Shown: positions 1 through 8,840, counted from the stretch's first letter. The stretch: 64,000 nt of DNA from Methylobacterium radiodurans (GCF_003173735.1 NZ_CP029551.1:871001-935000); one strand, 5' to 3'. Numbers and translations are program-made. The notes: generated by a model from the sequence alone, not told the origin.

Positions 1-388
1 TGCGGGTGAAGAGGAGATCGTGGAGGCCGATATCCCGGCCGTCGAGGTCGATGTCGCGGGCCAGACGCAGGCCGATGCCCTGCTCGGCGAGCACTGCGCC
101 GTCCAGGCGCTCGACCGCCGCGTAGACGATCGTCGGCGTGTGGGCGATCGCCCTGAGCACGGTCTCGGCCGCCCGCTCGTCCCCCGCCGCGACGGCCTCG
201 GTGCTCGAATAGGCGAAGACCTGGGCGAGCGCGCTGAGCGATTCGCGCTTGTCGGCGGCGTAGCGATCGACCTCGCGCCAGACGGAGAGCAGCGTGGCGA
301 GCACCAGCGCCGCCGCCACGGCACCGACGACGGCCCAGGCGAGGCGCCGGGCGAGCGAGCGCCGCGGGCTGAGCGAACCAAGGCGCAT
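1..388 (-). CDS. membrane sensor protein, N-terminal part (gene runs off the window)
   Basis: The minus strand is open from an ATG at 388 to the window edge, giving 129 residues and no stop. The N-terminus is Arg-rich, followed by one transmembrane helix (about residues 17-37, AVVGAVAAALVLATLL) and an extracytoplasmic region (VWREVDRYAADKRESL...) that resembles the CHASE8-type sensor domains of histidine kinases and diguanylate cyclases. The output domain lies outside the window, so kinase versus GGDEF cannot be decided. It lies 29 bases after the stop of the receiver/HD-GYP gene on the same strand, so the two are probably co-transcribed as a signalling pair. A purine-rich GAGGGGAG stands before the ATG. 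The partial gene call is firm; the domain name is an inference. Confidence 0.7.
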   Translation of the reverse strand, partial: MRLGSLSPRRSLARRLAWAVVGAVAAALVLATLLSVWREVDRYAADKRESLSALAQVFAYSSTEAVAAGDERAAETVLRAIAHTPTIVYAAVERLDGAVLAEQGIGLRLARDIDLDGRDIGLHDLLFTR

Positions 389-417
389 CGGGCGGTCTCC
401 CCTCGTCCGGACGATCG

Positions 418-1455
418 TCAGGCCGCGAGCCTGCGGCACTGGTCCTCGACCTCGTCCCAGCCCTCTAGGAAGGCCGCGACGCAGGCCGGGTCGAAGTGCT
501 GGCCGGCCTGCTCGTGCAGGAAGGCCTTCGCCCGCTCCAGCGGCCAGGCCTCCTTGTAGGGCCGGTCCGAGACGAGGGCGTCGAACACGTCGGCCACCGC
601 CACGATGCGGCCGGGGAGCGGGATCGCCTCGCCCCTGAGGCCCGCCGGGTAGCCCTGTCCGTCCCAGCGCTCGTGGTGGCTCGCGGCGATCTCGGCGGCG
701 AGCCGCACCACCTCGGAGGTGCTGCCCTCCAGGATGCGACGCCCGCGCTCGGCATGAGCCTGCATCTCGACCCGCTCCTCGGCCGTGAGGGGACCCGGCT
801 TCAGCAGGATCGCGTCCGGCACGCCGATCTTGCCGACGTCGTGCATGCTGGCGGCGAGCTGGAGGGTCCGCACGCCCGCGGGATCGAAGCCGAGGCGCCG
901 GGCGATGATGCCCGCATAGGCCGAGACCCGGGCGACGTGGTTGCCCGTATCGGTGTCGCGGTGCTCGGCCGCCCGCATCAGGAGCGCGATGATCTCGCGC
1001 TCGCGCGCCTCGATCACCGAGACGGCGGCGGCGACCTCGCGGGCGAGCCAGGCCGCCCGGTCCTGCTCCTGCCGGTGGGCCGCCGAGATCTTCATCAGGT
1101 TCGTCACCCGGGCCCGGATCTCGACCGGGTCGCAGGGCTTGCCGAGAAAGTCGGTGGCGCCCGCCGCCAGGGCCTCGCGGCGCAGGCTCTGCTGGTCGAG
1201 GCTCGTGACCATCACGATCGGCACGTGGGCGAAGCCCTCCACCGCGCGGGCGGCCCGGATCACCTCGAGGCCGTTCATGCCCGGCATCTCGTAGTCGGTG
1301 ACCGCGATGCCGATCCGCTCGACGTTGCCGCGCAGGAAAGCCAGCGCCTCGACAGGGCAGGTGAAGTCGACCGGCTCGCAATCGGGCACGGCCTTCAGAG
1401 CCTGCGCCATCAGCAGGTTGTTCATCTCCGAATCGTCGAGGATTAGGGCGAGCAT
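418..1455 (-). CDS. response regulator with HD-GYP domain (predicted cyclic-di-GMP phosphodiesterase)
   Basis: A 345-residue protein of RpfG-like architecture. The N-terminal receiver (about 1-120) has the acidic pair D8/D9, phospho-acceptor D54 (AVTDYEMPG) and conserved K106. A helical linker (125-160) leads to an HD-GYP domain with H205-D206 (MHDVGKIG) and HHERWDGQGYP at 260-270, the hallmark of the family that hydrolyses cyclic-di-GMP. It is cytosolic. The sequence shows a complete set of HD-GYP residues, so it is predicted to be active. Upstream by 22 bases lies the TadG-like gene and downstream by 29 bases a membrane sensor, so phosphorylation by that sensor and control of pili or surface attachment is a reasonable inference. 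Start: ATG at 1455. Confidence 0.9.
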   Translation of the reverse strand: MLALILDDSEMNNLLMAQALKAVPDCEPVDFTCPVEALAFLRGNVERIGIAVTDYEMPGMNGLEVIRAARAVEGFAHVPIVMVTSLDQQSLRREALAAGATDFLGKPCDPVEIRARVTNLMKISAAHRQEQDRAAWLAREVAAAVSVIEAREREIIALLMRAAEHRDTDTGNHVARVSAYAGIIARRLGFDPAGVRTLQLAASMHDVGKIGVPDAILLKPGPLTAEERVEMQAHAERGRRILEGSTSEVVRLAAEIAASHHERWDGQGYPAGLRGEAIPLPGRIVAVADVFDALVSDRPYKEAWPLERAKAFLHEQAGQHFDPACVAAFLEGWDEVEDQCRRLAA

Positions 1456-1477
1456 AGGGGTTTCCGGCGGCGTGTCG

Positions 1478-2950
1478 CTACTGGCTCAGCATGAGCTTGC
1501 CTGAGAGCGGGCCGACGCCCTTGGGCACCGGCACGCTCGTCTGGTCGTAGTTCGCGTTCAGGTAGAGGTTCGGCCCCTCGTAGAGGTTGACCTGCTGGGC
1601 CACCACGACGGTGTAGGCCGAGCGGTCCGCCACCGGCTTGTCCGCGTCGATCACCACCCGGCCGGCCGGGAGGTAGATCGTGCCCAGCATGGTGCGGGCG
1701 TTGTCGCTGATGATCCGGTAGATCCGCATCGGCTTGGTCAGGCCGACCGGCGGGGGGGTCGGGGTCGGCGGCAACTCGCCGTCGCCCGTCAGTCCCGAGA
1801 CGAGGTCGGTCACCCCGCCGACGGTGGTCCCCACGGCACTCAGCAGGGCCAGGACGGGATCGACCGGGTTGTTGACGCTGCGCTCCTCCATCATCAGCAG
1901 TCCGGCCATCACGCCGCTGGTGGGGGCGGCGAGACTCACCGTGCTGCCCTTGCTGAACAGCAGGCCGCCCTTGTCTCCGGTGAAGTAGAACGCCACGCCG
2001 TCCCCGGCGACCGATGCCTTCTGGTCGACGATCAGGGGCCCGTCCTTCATCACGTAGATCCCGGGCCGCAGCGTGACGGTCGCCTTCTTGGTGATGCGCA
2101 GGCCGCCGCAATAGGTGCCGGGCTCCAGCGTGACGCTCTGGTCGACCTCGTTCTTGCTGGTGTCGCCCTTCTTGTTGGCGGAAGCCGGGATCGCGATGCA
2201 GCCCCCGACCGCCGGCGCGGGGCGGTCCTTCAGCGGATCCTCGATCACCGGGCAGCCTGTCTGGGGCGGGGGCGCGAAATTCGCCCGCAGGCCGAGATAG
2301 CCGCCGGCCGAGCAGATCGTGTCGGCCCGCGCCATCGCGTTGTCGCCGCCGACCATCCCGGCGATGTTGGCCGAGTTCGCGTAGAGAGAGCAGGCGTTCG
2401 CCGTGACCTGCGCGTTCTTCTGGAGGTTGAAGGCGCCCATCGCCGACGGATCCAGGGTGAGCATGCAGAGCCGCATCTTACCCACCACGTTCACCCGCGC
2501 CTGCGCCGAGATGGTCTGTGTCCCGAGCCCCACGAGCGCGCCGAAGCCGAGCCGCATCGTCTCCTCGGCCCGGGCGAACACGCTGGTCTTCTCCGGCGGC
2601 ACCTCGACGCGCAGGCCGAGGGCGCGATCGGCCGGGGTCTTGGCGGCGTCGCGGATGGTCTGCTCGGTCACGCCCCGGACCGAATCGGTGCTGGAGGCCG
2701 CGAGCTTGAGGGCGTTGCCGCCGGCCAGAACGCCGGCATCGACCGCGGCCTGGAGCTGGCTGCGGCGCGTCGAGACCCGGGCGTAATCGATGCCGCCGCC
2801 GATGAGGCCGACCAGCACCGTGGCGCTCAGGCCGAAGATCAGGGCCACCGAGCCCCGCCGGTCCGCCCCGAAGGCCGCCAAGCGGTCGCGCGCGGTGCCG
2901 CGTCCCGCCATCCTGTGCCGAACCTCCCGCATCACATCGTCCGCCCGCAC
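1478..2950 (-). CDS. TadG-like pilus assembly/secreted surface protein
   Basis: A 490-residue protein whose N-terminal third is typical of the TadE/TadG superfamily: a basic stretch, then RRGSVALIFGLSATVLVGLIGG, a class III pilin-like transmembrane segment at about 32-53, then a long extracytoplasmic region with the A-x-R-Y/A-A-D-A-G pattern (QAAVDAGVLAGGNALKLA). The remainder (200-490) is beta-rich and poor in motifs, and contains a run of Thr/Pro (PPTPTPPP). Tad proteins build Flp-type adhesive pili. It is divergent from two TadE-like genes that start near 3.1 kb; the shared 180-base intergenic region carries a GTTAAC box at 2987-2992. The start at 2950 is the longest; a later Met (M14, MAGRGTARD) is possible. 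No tad ATPase genes are in the window, so this is an orphan pseudopilin locus. Confidence 0.8.
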   Translation of the reverse strand: MRADDVMREVRHRMAGRGTARDRLAAFGADRRGSVALIFGLSATVLVGLIGGGIDYARVSTRRSQLQAAVDAGVLAGGNALKLAASSTDSVRGVTEQTIRDAAKTPADRALGLRVEVPPEKTSVFARAEETMRLGFGALVGLGTQTISAQARVNVVGKMRLCMLTLDPSAMGAFNLQKNAQVTANACSLYANSANIAGMVGGDNAMARADTICSAGGYLGLRANFAPPPQTGCPVIEDPLKDRPAPAVGGCIAIPASANKKGDTSKNEVDQSVTLEPGTYCGGLRITKKATVTLRPGIYVMKDGPLIVDQKASVAGDGVAFYFTGDKGGLLFSKGSTVSLAAPTSGVMAGLLMMEERSVNNPVDPVLALLSAVGTTVGGVTDLVSGLTGDGELPPTPTPPPVGLTKPMRIYRIISDNARTMLGTIYLPAGRVVIDADKPVADRSAYTVVVAQQVNLYEGPNLYLNANYDQTSVPVPKGVGPLSGKLMLSQ

Positions 2951-3129
2951 GCAGATCTTCCCAAGCCATCTCCTAGCGCTCTGCCGGTTAACGAACCGCC
3001 TTGTTCGGTCAGGTTGTAGATCTTAGTCCTTGATCAACCATGAGTGAAGTAAACTATCTCCCCGAGTGTGTGCGGGCGGCAGGCAAGTCTTACGGGTTGT
3101 AAAGAGTGGTCCTGCTAGACCTGCGGATC

Positions 3130-3798
3130 ATGTCCGGCGGTCCGATGGAAAACCCCGCCGGATCGCGCGACCGGCCCTCGAACATGCCTGCCCCCGGTGG
3201 TCTTCCCACAACCCCGTCACGAGACCTGTCGGTACGGCTGCGCGCGCGCCTGCTCGCTGCCGGGCGCGGCTTCGTGCGGTCCCGCTCGGGTGCCGGGGCG
3301 GTGGAGTTCGCGCTGCTGGCCGTCCCCTTCCTCCTGCTGCTCTGCGTGGTCGTCGAGGCGGCCATGATGACCCTGTCGCAGCAGACCCTGGACAGCGCGG
3401 TCGACCGCGCGGCGCGGGCGCTGCGCACCGGCGCGTTCCAGGACGCCGCGGACGGCAACGACCCGGCCTCGCGCCTGCGCCGCGTGATGTGCGGCGGCGC
3501 CGCGGTGCTGTTCCGCTGCGCGGATCTCAAGCTCGACGTGACCCGGGGTTCGAGCTTCGCCGCGATGAGTATCGCCGATCCCTACGACAGCCAGCGGAAG
3601 GACTGGGCGCCCGGCTTCGGCAGCACCTTCCAGTGCCCGCTCGGCAGGGACGTCGTGGCCGTGCGGGCGGCGGTGCCGGTGCTGCGCCTGTTCAACGCGC
3701 TCGATTTCACGCGCCACCCGATGGGCTCGAACGCCCAGCTCCTCGTGGCGACGGCGATCTTCTCCACCGAGCCCTATAGCGGGAAGGCTTGCCAGTGA
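3130..3798 (+). CDS. TadE-like pseudopilin
   Basis: About 222 residues. After a Pro-rich leader and a basic segment (RLRARLLAAGRGFVRSRSG) comes GAGAVEFALLAVPFLLLLCVVVEAAMM, the canonical TadE motif (G-A-x-A-V-E-F-A) with a single membrane helix. TadE-like minor pseudopilins are processed at this motif by the prepilin peptidase and act in Flp pilus assembly at the inner membrane. The C-terminal domain (FNALDFTRHPMGSNAQLLVATAIFSTEPY) is extracytoplasmic. The start is uncertain: in-frame candidates are GTG 3106, ATG 3130, ATG 3145 and ATG 3184, none with a strong ribosome site. The stop overlaps the start of the next TadE-like gene by 4 bases (GTGA), so the two are translationally coupled. Confidence 0.82.
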   Translation: MSGGPMENPAGSRDRPSNMPAPGGLPTTPSRDLSVRLRARLLAAGRGFVRSRSGAGAVEFALLAVPFLLLLCVVVEAAMMTLSQQTLDSAVDRAARALRTGAFQDAADGNDPASRLRRVMCGGAAVLFRCADLKLDVTRGSSFAAMSIADPYDSQRKDWAPGFGSTFQCPLGRDVVAVRAAVPVLRLFNALDFTRHPMGSNAQLLVATAIFSTEPYSGKACQ

Positions 3799-4370
3799 GG
3801 CGCGAGCCGGTGGCCCGGCGCTTCGCGCGCGCGCGCTCCGGCGCCAGCGCGGTCGAGTTCGCGATCATCGTGCCGGTCCTGCTCGGCCTGTTCATGGCGG
3901 CCGTCGAGCTGCCACGGGCCTTCTCGGTCGCCAAGCGCCTCGACCTCGCCGCCAGCACCATGGCGGACCTGATCTCCGGCACGAATCCCGCTGTCGGCGA
4001 GGTCTACGCGGCGGCCCGCGCCGTGGCGACGCCCTACGACATCGAGGCGGCCGGGATCGTGCTGACGGCCGCGGGGGTCTACCTGACGGACGGCGTCGCC
4101 GTGGCGCGGGTCTGTTCCAGCGCGGCGCAGAAGGATCAGGCCCGCACCGTCGGCTCGGTGATCGGGCCCGCGCCGACGGGGAGCGCGGCCGGCACCCGCT
4201 ACGTGATGGCGGAGGTGAAGATGCGCTACGCCGCCCTGTTCCGGGTGTTCCCGACCTTGAGCAACTGGACCTTCTCCTACACCACCCTCTGGCCGGTGCG
4301 AGAGGGCAAGGCCTACTGGGGCAACCCGGAGGTCGTGCTGCCGGGCGGGCAGCCCTGCCCGCCGGTCTGA
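3795..4370 (+). CDS. second TadE/TadF-like pseudopilin
   Basis: 191 residues. The N-terminus is basic (RREPVARRFARARSG), followed by the TadE signature GASAVEFAIIVPVLLGLFMAAVELP with one transmembrane helix, and a soluble domain ending in a Cys-containing tail. I chose GTG 3795 because it forms a GTGA overlap with the preceding stop; TTG 3789 is the alternative. It pairs with the upstream TadE gene as major/minor pseudopilins of a Flp-type pilus. The gene ends just before a strong stem-loop shared with the convergent cytochrome gene. TadE versus TadF cannot be decided by eye. Confidence 0.82.
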   Translation: MRREPVARRFARARSGASAVEFAIIVPVLLGLFMAAVELPRAFSVAKRLDLAASTMADLISGTNPAVGEVYAAARAVATPYDIEAAGIVLTAAGVYLTDGVAVARVCSSAAQKDQARTVGSVIGPAPTGSAAGTRYVMAEVKMRYAALFRVFPTLSNWTFSYTTLWPVREGKAYWGNPEVVLPGGQPCPPV

Positions 4371-4390
4371 GGGGCCGAACGCCGCCCGGA

Positions 4391-4423
4391 GCCGATCCCG
4401 ATCGCGCGGCAATCGGGATCGGC
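4391..4423. terminator. bidirectional stem-loop between convergent genes
   Basis: A perfect 12-base inverted repeat (GCCGATCCCGAT at 4391-4402 and its complement at 4412-4423) with a 9-base loop lies between the TadE-like stop (4370) and the cytochrome c stop (4434). There is no U-run, so it may work as a bidirectional or Rho-assisted terminator. Confidence 0.6.
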
Positions 4424-4433
4424 GGAGAGCGCT

Positions 4434-4769
4434 CTAGCCCGGCGGCAGAACCTCGATCTGCAGGCCGCCGTAATAGGCCGCGAGGTTGTCGATGTCGGCG
4501 TCCGTCAGCTCCTTGGCGACCACGTTCATGACCTCGTTGCGGCGCGTGCCGTCCCGATACTCCCGCAGGACCTTGACGAGGTAGACCTCGACCTGTCCGG
4601 CGAGGTTGGGCGCCTCCGGCAGCTTCGAGAGCCCGTCGAGCCCGTGGCAGGCCTGGCAGGCGGCGGCGCGCTTGCGGCCTGCCGCGGCGTCGCCCCCGGC
4701 CGCGGCCGGGAGCGCGCCGAGGACCAGCGCCGCGAGGGCGAGGCCAAGCGGCTTGCTCGGTCTCCTCAC
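4434..4769 (-). CDS. class I c-type cytochrome, periplasmic
   Basis: 111 residues: a signal peptide (LALAALVLGALPAAAGG) and a single heme-binding motif CQACH with following LDGLSKLPEAPNLAGQ. A distal Met ligand is likely in the NEVMNVVA region. It would act as a periplasmic single-heme electron carrier. The GTG start at 4769 overlaps the stop of the sugar dehydrogenase gene (GTGA), so translation is coupled. The obvious inference is that it accepts electrons from that quinoprotein dehydrogenase. The covalent heme would be attached by the Ccm system whose genes lie at 32-36.6 kb in this window. Confidence 0.9.
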   Translation of the reverse strand: MRRPSKPLGLALAALVLGALPAAAGGDAAAGRKRAAACQACHGLDGLSKLPEAPNLAGQVEVYLVKVLREYRDGTRRNEVMNVVAKELTDADIDNLAAYYGGLQIEVLPPG

Positions 4770-6049
4770 TTGTCCCCGCCCTCGTAGGAGATGCGGTAGA
4801 CCGCGCCCGCGGTGTCATCCGAGACGAGGAGCGAGCCGTCGAGCAGCACGGCCACGTCGACGGGCCGGCCGAGATACTCGCCGTCCTGCGTCAGCCAGCC
4901 CTCGGCGAAGGGCTTGACCGAGGCGACCTTGCCGTCGGCGCCGAGCGTCGCGAACATGATCCGGGCGCCGACCGGGGTGGTGCGGTTCCACGAGCCGTGC
5001 TCGGCGATGAAGATGCCGCCCTGGTAGGCCTTCGGGAACTGCTTTCCGTTGTAGAAGGTCAGGCCGAGATCGGCCGCGTGCGGCGGCAGCTCGGCCAGGG
5101 GCGCCACGGCGTTCGCGGGCGGGGTCTGGTCCTTGTACTCGGCCGTGCGGACCGCGCCGCCGCCGTACCAGGGGAAGCCGAAGGTCTCGCCGGCCTTCGT
5201 GGCGCGGTTCAGCTCGCCCGGCGGCGTGTCGTCGCCCATGCCGTCGACCTGGTTGTCGGTGAACCAGAGGCTCTTGTCGGGCGCGAAGTCGATGCCGACC
5301 GAGTTGCGGATGCCGGTAGCGAAGACCTCGCGGTTCTTCCCGTCGGCATCGACCCGGATGATGCCGCCGATGCCGGTCTTCGTGTAGAGGTCGAGCTTGT
5401 CGGCGGGCGGCACGTTGTAGGGCTGGCCGAGCGCGATGTAGGTCTTGCCGTCCGGCCCGACCCGGCAGACGCGGGCGGTGTGGTTGTAGCTCTCCTCGGA
5501 AGCCGGGATCAGCTCACCCTGCTTCACGACGATACCGGCGGCGACGTCCGGGTTCTCGTAGAAGAACTCGGCGGCCGGGAAGGCTAGGACCCGGTTCTGC
5601 TCGACGACGGTCAGCACGCCGTCGCGCGAGAAGCAGACGCCGTTCGGCACCTTGAAACTGACGCCCGGCGCGAAGGCTCGCACCTCGTCGGCCACCCGGT
5701 CCTTGTCGCGGTCGGTGACGGTGTAGACCTTGCTCTTGCGGGTGCCGACGAAGACGACGCCGGCATTGGGGCCGACCGCGAGGGCGCGGGCATCCGGCAC
5801 CACGGCGTAGAGGTCGATCTTGAAGCCCTCGGGCAGCTTGATCTTGGCGAGCGTCTTGCGGATGGCGTCGGCGCGGCGCCCGGTCTGCGGCACCTCCGGG
5901 GCCGGCTCCGTGCCGGTGCTCTTGAAGGCCTGGAGCTTCTCCAGGTCGTCGGTCTTGCCCTTGGTCTCGCCGGGGGGCGCGCCCTGAGCCAGGGCGCCGA
6001 CGGTGAGCGCCGCGCTCGCCAGGAGCGCGGCCAGAATCTGCGATCGCAT
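4766..6049 (-). CDS. PQQ-type sugar/sorbosone dehydrogenase family protein (GSDH)
   Basis: 427 residues from ATG 6049, with a good ribosome site (AAGGAAC) and a clean Sec signal peptide (MRSQILAALLASAALTVGALAQ). A longer frame upstream is unlikely. The body is a six-bladed soluble glucose/sorbosone dehydrogenase beta-propeller: LPEGFKIDLYAVVPDARALA, FVGTRKSKVYTV, PNGVCFSRDGVLTV, TGIRNSVGIDF, DNQVDGMGDD and FIAEHGSWNRTTP are the usual blade motifs. The family oxidises sugars or related polyols in the periplasm with PQQ; the substrate cannot be told here. It is translationally coupled to a downstream c-type cytochrome, its probable electron acceptor. PQQ genes are not in the window. Confidence 0.88.
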   Translation of the reverse strand: MRSQILAALLASAALTVGALAQGAPPGETKGKTDDLEKLQAFKSTGTEPAPEVPQTGRRADAIRKTLAKIKLPEGFKIDLYAVVPDARALAVGPNAGVVFVGTRKSKVYTVTDRDKDRVADEVRAFAPGVSFKVPNGVCFSRDGVLTVVEQNRVLAFPAAEFFYENPDVAAGIVVKQGELIPASEESYNHTARVCRVGPDGKTYIALGQPYNVPPADKLDLYTKTGIGGIIRVDADGKNREVFATGIRNSVGIDFAPDKSLWFTDNQVDGMGDDTPPGELNRATKAGETFGFPWYGGGAVRTAEYKDQTPPANAVAPLAELPPHAADLGLTFYNGKQFPKAYQGGIFIAEHGSWNRTTPVGARIMFATLGADGKVASVKPFAEGWLTQDGEYLGRPVDVAVLLDGSLLVSDDTAGAVYRISYEGGDK

Positions 6050-6188
6050 GGATGTTCCTTCCCGGGCCGCCCCGTCAGCGGGCGTTGGAAAGGTTGTCGC
6101 GTGCGCCGGCGGCGGTTGCAAGACGGCGCGTGAGGGCTTCGCCCGGCCGCCCCTTCCGGCCGGCCGCTCTCGCGAGGCCGTGAAGGCC

Positions 6189-7691
6189 TCAGGCCACCTT
6201 GCGCGGCACCAGCCGCTCGCTCCCCAGGGCTTCCTGGGCGCCCGAGATCCCGGCCTCGGTGTACTCGGCGTCCTCGTTGACCCGCCAGACGTCGTGGCGG
6301 CGCTTACCCGCCAGGATGTTCTCGACGGTCAGCATCGCCGTCATCATGGCGTGGTCCTGGTTGTTGTACTTGTGCATGCCGTTGCGGCCGACCAGGTGCA
6401 GGCTCGGGAAGTCCCGCTCCAGCTCCATGCGGACCATCGCGACGTTCTCCGCGTAGGTCTCGTCGTAGACCGGATAGGCCTTGGGCTGGCGCACCACGCA
6501 GGCATCGACCACGTCGGCCGGGTCGATCAGCCCGATCTTGCCGATCTCCGCCTTGGCGAGCGCGACGAGGTCGGCGTCGGAGCTGTTCCAGAGCCCGTCG
6601 CCCTCGAAGCAGAAATATTCGAGCCCGAGGCAGGTGTGGCCCGCATCCGGCACCATCTCGGGCGACCACGAGAGGAAGTTCTGCACCCGGCCGACCTTCA
6701 CGGACGGGTCGTGGATGTAGATCCAGTTGTCGGGAAAGGTCTTGTCGGACTTGGCGATCAGCGCGACCGTGAGGAAGTCGCGGTACTGCAGGGCGCGGGC
6801 GTGGAAGGTGCTCAGGGGCCGCGGGCGGATCGCGTCCACGAGCTCGCGCACCGGCGCCGAGGAGACGAGGTTGCGGGCCGTGTAGGTCTCCCGGCTGCCG
6901 TCGCCGAGCAGCACGCTCACCGTCCAGATCCCGGTGGCGGCGTCAAAGCCGAGGCCGTCGACGCCGCGGTCGAGCAGCACCTGGCCGCCCTGCGCCCGGA
7001 TCTTCGCGGCGGCCGCCTCCCACATCATGCCGGGGCCGCGGCGCGGATAGCGGAAGGACTCGATCAGGGTCTTGATCACCGGCTCGCCGGCCTTGGGCTT
7101 CGCGCGCAGCCCGAGCGAGCGAACGAGCGCGTCGCGGATCGCGGCGCCGAGGTCGAGCCCCTTGATGCGCTGGGCTGCCCAGTCGGCCGAGATCGCGTCG
7201 CAGGACATGCCCCAGACCTTCTCAGTGTAGGTCTTGAAGAAGATCGAGAACAGGCGCTCGCCGAATTGGTTGCGCACCCAGTCGTGGAAGCTCTTCGGCG
7301 TCTCGATCGGCTTGGCGCGCGCGTACAGGTAGGAGAGCACGCAGGCCGTGCTGGTAAGGAGGCCGAGGTTCCGCAGCGCCTCGAAGGCCTTGAGCGGGTA
7401 GGCGTAGTATTTGCCCTGGTAGTAGATCCGCGACAGGCGCGGGCGCTCGATGAAGTCGTCGGGCAGGAGCTCGTCCCAGAGATCGACCACGGCCTTCGAC
7501 TTCGAGAAGAAGCGGTGCCCGCCGATGTCGAACAGGTAGCCGTTGTGGGAGACCGTGCGGGAGATGCCGCCGACCTGCGCGGGGTCGCGCTCCAGCACCG
7601 TGACGGAGCGGCCGTGCTTCGATAGCAGGTAGGCGGCGGTCAGCCCCGCGGGGCCTGCGCCGATGACCAGCGTCTCGGTGTGATGGCTCAT
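6189..7691 (-). CDS. NAD(P)/FAD-dependent oxidoreductase, amine oxidase/UGM-like fold
   Basis: 500 residues. The N-terminus has the dinucleotide-binding motif LVIGAGPAGLTAAYLL (GxGxxG) with an acidic residue after the second strand (VLERD), then GGISRTVSHNGYLFDIGGHRFFSK, a pattern of protoporphyrinogen oxidase, UDP-galactopyranose mutase and related flavoproteins. The C-terminal FAD contact is HLVGRNGMHKYNNQDHAMM. It is a cytosolic flavoenzyme. Next to it on the same strand are an NAD-dependent epimerase and a GT87-like mannosyltransferase, so a role in making or modifying a cell-envelope sugar or lipid is likely. The exact substrate is unknown. Start: ATG 7691 (MSHHTETLVIG). Confidence 0.8.
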   Translation of the reverse strand: MSHHTETLVIGAGPAGLTAAYLLSKHGRSVTVLERDPAQVGGISRTVSHNGYLFDIGGHRFFSKSKAVVDLWDELLPDDFIERPRLSRIYYQGKYYAYPLKAFEALRNLGLLTSTACVLSYLYARAKPIETPKSFHDWVRNQFGERLFSIFFKTYTEKVWGMSCDAISADWAAQRIKGLDLGAAIRDALVRSLGLRAKPKAGEPVIKTLIESFRYPRRGPGMMWEAAAAKIRAQGGQVLLDRGVDGLGFDAATGIWTVSVLLGDGSRETYTARNLVSSAPVRELVDAIRPRPLSTFHARALQYRDFLTVALIAKSDKTFPDNWIYIHDPSVKVGRVQNFLSWSPEMVPDAGHTCLGLEYFCFEGDGLWNSSDADLVALAKAEIGKIGLIDPADVVDACVVRQPKAYPVYDETYAENVAMVRMELERDFPSLHLVGRNGMHKYNNQDHAMMTAMLTVENILAGKRRHDVWRVNEDAEYTEAGISGAQEALGSERLVPRKVA

Positions 7692-7802
7692 TCCCGGCTC
7701 CGGCGGGGCGCCCCTCCAACGGGATCGCCCGGATGCGCCGGAGTATCGCCCGGAAGGGTTAACGAGCGCTGTGTTCCGCGGCGCCGGCCCGCGCGGCCCC
7801 GG

Positions 7803-8840
7803 TCAGGAGATCCATTTGAGGGCGCGGATGACGCCCATGTCGGCGGCGCGGCGATGGGCCGAGACGTCGCGCCGTCCGGCGATCTCGGCCTGGTTCGCGG
7901 CGTAGTAGCGGTAGGCGTGCAGCAGCATCTCGCTGTTCGACAGGGTCGGGCGCCAGCCGAGCGCGGCCTTGATCCGCCCGGTATCGAAGGTGAAGTCGGC
8001 CGCGATCATCCGGTAATGGTAGGGACCGAGCGGCGAGACCCGGAGCGCGTGCGCCGCCCGCATGGCGAGGACGGCCGGTCCCTTGGGCAGGCCGACGATC
8101 CGCGACCGGCTCCCGGTCTGCGCGATGACGTGCGCGAAGGTCTCGCGCATGGTGTCGACCCGGTCCGAGCCGATACCGAAGATGCCCGTGCGGCGCTGCT
8201 GCCAGGCGAGCAGCATCGCGGCGATCAGGTCGCGGGCGTAGATGAACTGGTAGCGGTGGGAGCCGTCGCCGACCATCCAGACGCGGCGCCCCTCGGCGAT
8301 GAACTCGAACAGGATCGCGAGGAGGCCGAGGCGTCCCTCGTCGATGATCGTGGGCGAGCGGATCACGGTGGCGGCGAAGTCGCCCGCATGGGCCGCTAGG
8401 ATCTTCTCGCCCTCCCACTTGCTCAAGCCGTAGGGCTCGCAGGGCTCCGGCGCGTCGTCCTCGCGCACCGGCCGGTCGAAGCCACGGCCCCAGAGGCAGT
8501 TGCTGGACACGTAGACGAGGCTCGGCACGCCCGCTGCCGCGGCCGCCGCCGCGAGGCTGCGCGTGCCCTCGACGTTCGACGACCACATCTCGGCCTCCGG
8601 CACGGCGCCGTGGGCGAGGAGCGCCGCGCAGTGGAACACGCCCTCGAAGCCGCCGCCCGACAGGATCCGGTCGAGGCTCGCTCGGTCGCGGATGTCGCCG
8701 ACGACGCCGTTCAGCTGCGGATGCCGCCGCTCGCCGGGCAGGAGGTCGATGCTCGTGACCGCGTGCCCGGCCGCCAGCAGGTCGTCGATCAGGAGGGATC
8801 CCAGGAAGCCGGAACCGCCGGTGACGAGAAGACGGGCCAT
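7803..8840 (-). CDS. NAD-dependent epimerase/dehydratase (extended SDR)
   Basis: 345 residues: Rossmann motif LLVTGGSGFLGSLL at the N-terminus (GxxGxxG), DLLPGE acidic tip, a VYVSSN strand and the active-site YGLSK (YxxxK). The C-terminal half is the substrate-binding lobe. Extended SDRs of this kind act on nucleotide sugars or on sterol-like substrates (3-beta-HSD type); the fit of the region around RDLIAAMLLAWQ is also compatible with 3-beta-HSD-like enzymes. It sits between the flavoprotein and a membrane glycosyltransferase, so a nucleotide-sugar or polyprenol-sugar substrate is favoured. Start ATG 8840 follows the GT87-like gene by 21 bases. Confidence 0.85.
   Translation of the reverse strand: MARLLVTGGSGFLGSLLIDDLLAAGHAVTSIDLLPGERRHPQLNGVVGDIRDRASLDRILSGGGFEGVFHCAALLAHGAVPEAEMWSSNVEGTRSLAAAAAAAGVPSLVYVSSNCLWGRGFDRPVREDDAPEPCEPYGLSKWEGEKILAAHAGDFAATVIRSPTIIDEGRLGLLAILFEFIAEGRRVWMVGDGSHRYQFIYARDLIAAMLLAWQQRRTGIFGIGSDRVDTMRETFAHVIAQTGSRSRIVGLPKGPAVLAMRAAHALRVSPLGPYHYRMIAADFTFDTGRIKAALGWRPTLSNSEMLLHAYRYYAANQAEIAGRRDVSAHRRAADMGVIRALKWIS

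Noticed and set aside
20..559. Long plus-strand frames at the window start
   Set aside because: They are antisense shadows of the minus-strand sensor and HD-GYP genes, driven by high GC.
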